Positions 6,999-10,774 of a DNA stretch of 10,774 nt are shown in pieces. How positions within the stretch are numbered: position 1 is the stretch's first letter; the number at the start of each line of letters is the position of its first letter. Origin of the DNA: Methanothrix sp. (GTDB taxonomy: Archaea > Halobacteriota > Methanosarcinia > Methanotrichales > Methanotrichaceae); the NCBI GenBank assembly GCA_011620785.1, contig WOYM01000113.1, forward strand, positions 1-10,774. Reading direction: 5' to 3'. The notes beneath the pieces were generated by a model. It searched no databases. It saw only the letters and a program-made list of their open reading frames with translations, and was not told the origin of the DNA. A program made the translations under genes and the position numbers.

Positions 6999-8180
6999 CT
7001 AGATTCTCTGGTGCATCTCCAGGATATCATGATAGTCCTGCATGAGCATTGTTATCTGGGAGGGGCTCAAACCCTCTCTGCAGAGCATATCTCTCAGCTT
7101 CATCCTCAAAGATATCCCCTCGTTCTCTGCGATTTTTATGTCCCGGTGAGCCCTAAAGAGGGCATGAGGGTAGCCCGGGCACTCCGCCGAGGTTGAATTG
7201 TATGATATCCCGGCCAGTGTTTGCTCAATCCTGCCGGCCAGGTATGCGGGGACATCCACCCGGAAGGCATGATCGCTCTGACCGGTGAATCTGACGATGT
7301 AGCTCTCCCCACCCCATTTTCCCGGTCCCCGGTTCACTTTCTTGTCCTTCAGGTTCAAATACCAGGGAGAGTTGGGCAGGATCATGCTTCCTGCCTGGTT
7401 TGTATGGTGCATGAAAGGAAGCGATATGCCCTCGCCCCAATAGAGCGAGCTGGACTTGGCCACCGCCAGGAGGGCGACCCCTTTCTCCTCCGCTCGCCCG
7501 AAGACACGAGAGAGAGCTGCTCGCAGGGGCTCGAAGACATCGAAGCTCCCATCATAGAGGATTATGTCGCCGGGATTTGCCTCGGTGATGGCGTCGTCTA
7601 TGGATACGTACTCCTGAAGCTCGCGGAAGTAAGTGGAGAGCCTATCTAAATCCTCTTCCGCGAGGCGGATCTGATTTTGGCCCAGGCGCCTCAAATGGGG
7701 CTCGAACTGGTCGGCTGAAATTGCCGGATCGGCAAAGAAGATATCATTAAAGGTAATGACCGTCCTCTTCCAGTCTCTTCCCTGATAGACCACATAGCCC
7801 GAACGGATTAGATTGATGCTTGCCACAGACCAGCCGCAGACGGAGACATTGGAGCCGTCTATGGCCAGTATCCTCCCCTGGAAGTCAGCCGGCTCGATGG
7901 GGATAAAATCGTTGCTTTGCACTCCTGTCTCCTGGCAATATCCATCGATCCCGTCTAAGGCGACGTGATCCTTTATCAGCTCTGCCACAATGGAGAGGCG
8001 CAAGTCGCTCAACATCCAGGCCATGTTGAAAACGGCAAGGCATATATGGATTGCCGTCTTGGTGTTTTTGCGACCAAAAAATAATGGATGATCGGGCAGT
8101 CGATCAGCAGTGAAAGGGCAATAAGGAGGGAGGCAAAAGTCTGCGATGTAGGAGGGAAAAAGAATTCTGACTTTTGCCAA
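6999..8180 (-). CDS. nurA: NurA 5'-3' nuclease of the HerA-NurA complex
   Basis: NurA is the dimeric RNase H-like nuclease that degrades DNA fed by HerA. The key motifs are ILAIDGS (D108), which opens the NurA fold, IILYDGS (D210), LLAVAKSSS (K242), and a C-terminal GYPHALFRAH (Y337, H339), matching the metal-binding acidic residues and the late Tyr/His pair of the family. The start is uncertain. From ATG 8180 the protein has 393 residues, and the ATG lies about 26 bases from a strong TATA box, as in a leaderless message. An in-frame ATG at 8024 would give 341 residues and place the first catalytic Asp at residue 56, closer to where other archaeal NurA proteins have it. Neither has a Shine-Dalgarno site. 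I keep 8180 because the frame stays open and the promoter spacing fits. It is the first gene of the repair operon. The stop is TAG, followed by an open in-frame stretch. Confidence 0.9.
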   Translation of the reverse strand: MAKVRILFPSYIADFCLPPYCPFTADRLPDHPLFFGRKNTKTAIHICLAVFNMAWMLSDLRLSIVAELIKDHVALDGIDGYCQETGVQSNDFIPIEPADFQGRILAIDGSNVSVCGWSVASINLIRSGYVVYQGRDWKRTVITFNDIFFADPAISADQFEPHLRRLGQNQIRLAEEDLDRLSTYFRELQEYVSIDDAITEANPGDIILYDGSFDVFEPLRAALSRVFGRAEEKGVALLAVAKSSSLYWGEGISLPFMHHTNQAGSMILPNSPWYLNLKDKKVNRGPGKWGGESYIVRFTGQSDHAFRVDVPAYLAGRIEQTLAGISYNSTSAECPGYPHALFRAHRDIKIAENEGISLRMKLRDMLCREGLSPSQITMLMQDYHDILEMHQRI

Positions 8181-8197
8181 TACGCTATACTGCGATC

Positions 8198-8225
8198 AAC
8201 GAATATATACTTTTCGGTATTCGTT
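8198..8225. promoter_or_regulatory. Operon promoter with operator-like inverted repeat
   Basis: On the minus strand CCGAAAAG (BRE) runs into GTATATAT (TATA, 8203-8210), about 26 bases from the nurA ATG. A perfect 8-bp inverted repeat, AACGAATA (8198-8205) and TATTCGTT (8218-8225), frames it. The arm centres are 20 bp apart, two helical turns, which suits a dimeric regulator that would block TBP/TFB. The promoter call is strong; the operator role is inference. Confidence 0.62.
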
Positions 8226-8248
8226 CATTAACGAGACCAAAATATATA

Positions 8249-8281
8249 GATGAAAATATCTTTGGCACAAAAATTATTAAT
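8249..8281 (-). terminator. Possible U-rich terminator after the permease gene
   Basis: Downstream of the permease stop (8313) the minus strand holds AATAATTTTTG (5-T run at 8271-8275) and then GATATTTTC. Archaeal termination commonly uses short U-runs without a hairpin. There is no strong stem here, so this is tentative. The rest of the gap 8181-8312 is AT-rich and holds the nurA promoter but no gene. Confidence 0.3.
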
Positions 8282-8312
8282 GCACTGAATTTATTACATT
8301 CTTAGAGTTTTA

Positions 8313-9383
8313 TTAATTATTTTGAATGGCCGCAAAAACATCCACTTTCTCCACCTGATGCCCTCTCTTAATCCCTGTCAGTTCTGATTTTATCATCTGA
8401 TAGATGCCAGAGATCGTTCCCAGCATTGCAGGAGCGAGAAAGAATCCAAAGACGCCGCCCACAAGCCCTCCGCCCAGAAATGCGAGCAGAACCAGCATGG
8501 GGTGGATCGACGATCTGGCATAGACGATATAGGGCCGGACGACCAGCTCTACTGCTAATACCAGGATTGAGGCAGCAATGAAGAAGACGATCGCTTCCAT
8601 CGGCCCCATCTCAATATATCTGGATATGGCGGTCAAGAAGAAGATAAGCCAGGTTAGAAACGGCACCACCCCTGCCAGGAGTATTATGCTGGCCATGGCC
8701 AGGGGCCTGGGAATGTCGAAGAGATAGAATATGGGAACGGAGGCGATCGCATAGACCATGGCGGTGGAGATGCTGCCCGTATAGATGCCGCTTAAGATGC
8801 TGTCAATTCTGCCCAGGCATCGAAGCTCAAAATCCCCCTTCTTCTGCCTCAAGAAATCTATCGTTGCCCTAAGGAGCCTATCGCCATCCACCAGCAGGTA
8901 GTAGCATACACAAAAGGCTATTAAAAGATTCAGAAGCCCGAGGGTCAGCGTCGTTCCCAGATCGAATACCGGCAGGCTGGTGAGCATCGATAGTCCTATT
9001 CCCATCAGATTGTCCATGCCTCTGGAAAGCTCATCGAAGATGAATTGCGGAATATAAATGCTGGATATGAACTCCTGGCCGGCAGCTACGATCTGCGCCC
9101 GATGGCTCTGCAGCCATCTGAGCTGAGATACTGCCTCAAAGACCCCGGCAGCGAATATAATGGATAATGGGGCGATGATGCAGATAATGGCCGCCAGAGA
9201 GCCAATCTGTCTTCTCTTTCCAAACAGATCTCTCACCGGACGGCCCAGATAAGTGAAGACTATTCCCAAGACAATGCCGTCCTGCAGCGGCCAGAGGAAG
9301 TAAGAGGAGAGAAGTATGAGAAGCAATGTTATGGCGAAGAGCCAATTTCTATGGCTCCATAGACATGACAGATCATTCTCCAT
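8313..9383 (-). CDS. AI-2E family (PerM-like) membrane permease
   Basis: The 356-residue product is a polytopic membrane protein of the AI-2E/PerM family (transporter superfamily; substrates include autoinducer-2 export or Na+/H+ exchange in characterised bacterial members, unknown in archaea). Hydrophobic segments lie near residues 14-32, 34-48, 62-83, 144-165, 205-224, 228-252, 262-283 and 295-330. The family hallmark is the late RPYIVYARSSIHPMLVLLAF block (283-302) followed by a glycine-rich LGGGLVGGVFGFFLAP stretch. A soluble amphipathic region (about 88-140) between the first three and later segments is also typical. The ATG has only a weak GAG upstream. It sits just downstream of a fragment of a second AI-2E-like gene and upstream of the repair operon promoter; a functional tie to repair is not implied. 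Substrate cannot be assigned. Confidence 0.85.
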   Translation of the reverse strand: MENDLSCLWSHRNWLFAITLLLILLSSYFLWPLQDGIVLGIVFTYLGRPVRDLFGKRRQIGSLAAIICIIAPLSIIFAAGVFEAVSQLRWLQSHRAQIVAAGQEFISSIYIPQFIFDELSRGMDNLMGIGLSMLTSLPVFDLGTTLTLGLLNLLIAFCVCYYLLVDGDRLLRATIDFLRQKKGDFELRCLGRIDSILSGIYTGSISTAMVYAIASVPIFYLFDIPRPLAMASIILLAGVVPFLTWLIFFLTAISRYIEMGPMEAIVFFIAASILVLAVELVVRPYIVYARSSIHPMLVLLAFLGGGLVGGVFGFFLAPAMLGTISGIYQMIKSELTGIKRGHQVEKVDVFAAIQNN

Positions 9384-9392
9384 CTCTGATTC

Positions 9393-9563
9393 TCAATTAG
9401 AGCTGCAACGATATGAACTTTGGGATGACCAGGATTCGCCCAGCCAGTTGCCTAGCTCCTTTTCATCTATTGCCCCCTCCTCCTTCAGCATATGGACTCT
9501 GGTCCGGAATGCTGCTAGAAGAAATCCGTAAAGGAGCGGCCCTATTATGAATCCAAGAAATAG
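9393..9563 (-). pseudogene. C-terminal remnant of a second AI-2E-family permease
   Basis: Between the two membrane-protein genes an open frame of 56 codons begins directly after an in-frame TAG (9564-9566) and ends at TGA. It has no start codon until an internal ATG (9489-9491). It reads LFLGFIIGPLLYGFLLAA, then a basic FRTR, then a charged tail (MLKEEGAIDEKELGNWLGES). This resembles the last membrane segment and cytoplasmic tail of AI-2E permeases; the neighbouring intact protein has GVFGFFLAPAMLG at the equivalent place. I infer that a tandem paralogue was deleted down to its tail. A chance ORF is the alternative, but the glycine/proline pattern and position argue against it. Confidence 0.55.
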
Positions 9564-9567
9564 CTAT

Positions 9568-9592
9568 TCTAAAATATATAATTTTTTGACGG
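9568..9592 (-). promoter_or_regulatory. AT-rich TATA-like promoter between yihY-like gene and permease
   Basis: The minus strand has CAAAAAAT then TATATATTTT. It could be a BRE/TATA for the permease at 8313-9383, giving a leader of roughly 170 bases across the permease remnant. The U-rich stretch could instead terminate the upstream gene, which stops at 9600. It is nearly symmetrical, so its direction is uncertain. Confidence 0.35.
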
Positions 9593-9599
9593 GGCACCT

Positions 9600-10643
9600 T
9601 TATGCTCCATCAGCCTTTGAATCTTTATTTATATAGCTCTCTCTCAGCGCTGCCGCCGCCTGCCTCCGTCCCACCATCTGGGCGACAAGGTGCGCTCCAA
9701 AGAGGCAGATCAAACCGCTCAAGTAGATCCACAGCATCAGGATGACTACGGTGCCCAGTGAGCCGTAGACCAGCATATGATTGGAAAGGCCGCTCTCCAG
9801 ATACCAGGCAAAGCCCATCTTGGAGAGCTCCCAGCATAAAGCGGCCACAAATGCCCCAAAAGCGGCGTCAGACCATCTTACATCCACCTTTGGAGCCCAC
9901 CAGTAGAGGATGGTGAAGGCGATGAAGATCACAGCATCGGGAAACAGTCTGTACAAGAGCTTTGACTCCAATGGCATATGATAAGCAATTCCTTCGCCCA
10001 GCAACAGACCCAGGCCGTAGTCCAGTAGTCCGAACAGGGAGACTACCACCATGGATAGGATGATCAGGCCGATAAGGAGGCTCCCGACCATGGCAATGCC
10101 TACTAAACGCCATTCCAGAGGGTTTCGCCCTTCGGAGTTGCTCCATGCGCGATCAATGCTCTTGGACAGAATCACAAACACTCCTGTCGCCGACCACAAA
10201 AGACCTGCCCCCGCCGCAATCCCCACCGGCAGCCTCAAGTGAAGGATCTGATTGAGATTTTCCTGCAATAGATCCTTGAGGGGCAGATGCATATTCAGCT
10301 TATTCCCCAGATCCAGGATCACCTGAATGTTCTCTCTTGCCAGGCTCTCTGCCGGGGGAAGAATCCCGCTTATAAAATTCATCAGCTGATGGTAGTTTTC
10401 TTCGGATTCAAGAAACAAGGTCCCTAAAATCACCAGCAATATTAGCATAGGAAAGAGGGAGAAGAGGGAATAGTAGGCTATAGCTGCTGCTGCATCCCAG
10501 CTTTCCATCTCAGACATGCGGCTGAATGTGGCGGCCAGGAGTCGAAGAGCTCCGCGACTGCGCCGGTCGGCATGATCAAATCGCCTCAATGAATACTCTT
10601 CCATTCTCTTTCTAAAAGCTGAGGCGCTATCTCTCATGCTCAT
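9600..10643 (-). CDS. YihY/BrkB-family inner membrane protein
   Basis: The 347-residue product belongs to the YihY/UPF0761 (BrkB-like) family, integral membrane proteins whose function is not firmly known (proposed exporters or envelope factors). Typical features are a basic N-terminal tail (residues 1-45), the family signature SWDAAAAIAYYSLFSLFPML (48-67) entering the first membrane helix, and further helices near 139-160, 180-206, 232-249, 260-281 and 293-320. The last carries the conserved YGSLGTVVILMLWIYLSG, then LICLFGAHL. The length is usual for the family. I chose ATG 10643: a TATAAG (10668-10673) lies about 28 bases upstream and an AGAGG about 11 bases upstream. A second ATG two codons later (10637) is possible. 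A small ORF overlaps its start by ATGA, hinting at coupled translation. Confidence 0.88.
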   Translation of the reverse strand: MSMRDSASAFRKRMEEYSLRRFDHADRRSRGALRLLAATFSRMSEMESWDAAAAIAYYSLFSLFPMLILLVILGTLFLESEENYHQLMNFISGILPPAESLARENIQVILDLGNKLNMHLPLKDLLQENLNQILHLRLPVGIAAGAGLLWSATGVFVILSKSIDRAWSNSEGRNPLEWRLVGIAMVGSLLIGLIILSMVVVSLFGLLDYGLGLLLGEGIAYHMPLESKLLYRLFPDAVIFIAFTILYWWAPKVDVRWSDAAFGAFVAALCWELSKMGFAWYLESGLSNHMLVYGSLGTVVILMLWIYLSGLICLFGAHLVAQMVGRRQAAAALRESYINKDSKADGA

Positions 10644-10720
10644 TGCAATTGATTCCTCTTCTCCAGGCTTATAGCTTTTAGCAATTGCTCCGTAAAAGCC
10701 ATAAATAGATTATTTTCCAT
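10640..10720 (-). CDS. Short 26-codon ORF overlapping the yihY-like start
   Basis: The ORF begins at ATG 10720, encodes MENNLFMAFTEQLLKAIS plus eight further residues (ending in LQ), and stops at TGA, sharing ATGA with the downstream gene, an arrangement typical of coupled genes. GGGGAGGGG (10729-10737) lies eight bases before ATG and could act as a ribosome site, but those bases also form the IS hairpin. The frame is open back to the window edge. It may be the surviving 3' end of a gene cut by the IS200/IS605 insertion, a leader peptide, or chance. I recognise no family. Confidence 0.35.
   Translation of the reverse strand: MENNLFMAFTEQLLKAISLEKRNQLQ
10668..10680 (-). promoter_or_regulatory. 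TATA-like promoter of the yihY-like gene
   Basis: The minus strand reads GCTAAAAGC then TATAAG, centred about 28 bases from ATG 10643. It is a weaker match than the nurA promoter. Confidence 0.35.
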
Positions 10721-10774
10721 GTCAACTACCCCTCCCCTAAAGGGGAGAGGCTTGTCCCTGGAGGATTGAATGCT
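10721..10774 (-). mobile_element. 3' (right) end of an IS200/IS605-type element, partial
   Basis: On the minus strand the window begins inside a stem-loop: CCTCTCCCC (10742-10750 side) pairs with GGGGAGGGG (10729-10737) around a TTTA loop, then TAGTTGAC. The one plus-strand C·A mismatch (10731/10748) becomes a U·G pair in minus-strand RNA, so the structure is complete only in RNA of that strand. A GC hairpin followed by GTAGTTGAC or similar is the usual right end of TnpB elements and the 3' scaffold of their guide RNA (omega RNA). The tnpB gene itself would lie beyond the right edge. The exact end at 10721 is inferred. Confidence 0.5.

Noticed and set aside
999..8180. A HerA-containing anti-phage system
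   Set aside because: Some bacterial defence loci use HerA-like ATPases, but the NurA-HerA-Mre11-Rad50 set with all motifs intact is the standard archaeal resection operon; only the attached toxin-antitoxin pair is unusual.
8234..8250. Plus-strand CCAAAATATATAG, a BRE/TATA-like match
   Set aside because: No plus-strand gene follows; the permease lies antisense. In such AT-rich DNA a chance match is likely, although an antisense transcript cannot be excluded.
1..10774. CRISPR array, tRNA or rRNA genes
   Set aside because: No regularly spaced repeats, and no cloverleaf or rRNA-like conserved stretches, were seen by eye on either strand.

Overview
The window looks like methanogenic archaeal DNA, most likely from the Methanosarcinales and perhaps a Methanothrix (Methanosaeta) relative. 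The evidence is a complete archaeal NurA-HerA-Mre11-Rad50 set, archaeal BRE/TATA promoters rather than -35/-10 boxes, G+C near the middle of the range, and archaeal-type IS200/IS605 pieces. The genus is an inference. Every gene I support reads on the minus strand, so transcription runs from high to low coordinates.

Layout in transcription order: (1) At the right edge (about 10721-10774) is a hairpin typical of the 3' end of an IS200/IS605 (TnpB) element whose body lies outside the window. It abuts a 26-codon ORF that overlaps the next gene by ATGA. (2) At 9600-10643 is a YihY/BrkB-family membrane protein. (3) At 9393-9563 is a 56-codon remnant that reads like the C-terminus of an AI-2E-family permease, followed by an intact AI-2E-family permease at 8313-9383. 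(4) An AT-rich regulatory gap (8181-8312) carries a strong BRE/TATA promoter framed by a perfect 8-bp inverted repeat. (5) This promoter should drive the end-resection operon nurA (6999-8180), herA (5326-6942), mre11 (4168-5310) and rad50 (999-4178), with gaps or overlaps of 56, 15 and -11 bases. (6) A RelE/ParE-like toxin starts with TTG one base after the rad50 stop and is followed by a 57-residue probable antitoxin at 513-686, a reversed-order toxin-antitoxin module that appears to be the tail of the repair operon. (7) Between 379 and 511 lie three consecutive stem-loops, and the left edge holds the N-terminal piece of a TnpB-type protein (40-306) with its own promoter.

Function: HerA (hexameric translocase) with NurA (nuclease), and Mre11 with Rad50, together resect double-strand breaks to give 3' single strands for RadA. 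All expected catalytic motifs are present, so this is an intact housekeeping repair operon. The unusual parts are its edges: a toxin-antitoxin pair welded to rad50, an operator-like palindrome over its promoter, a possible readable extension past the nurA UAG stop, and TnpB-element debris on both flanks. I see no tRNA, rRNA or CRISPR array.
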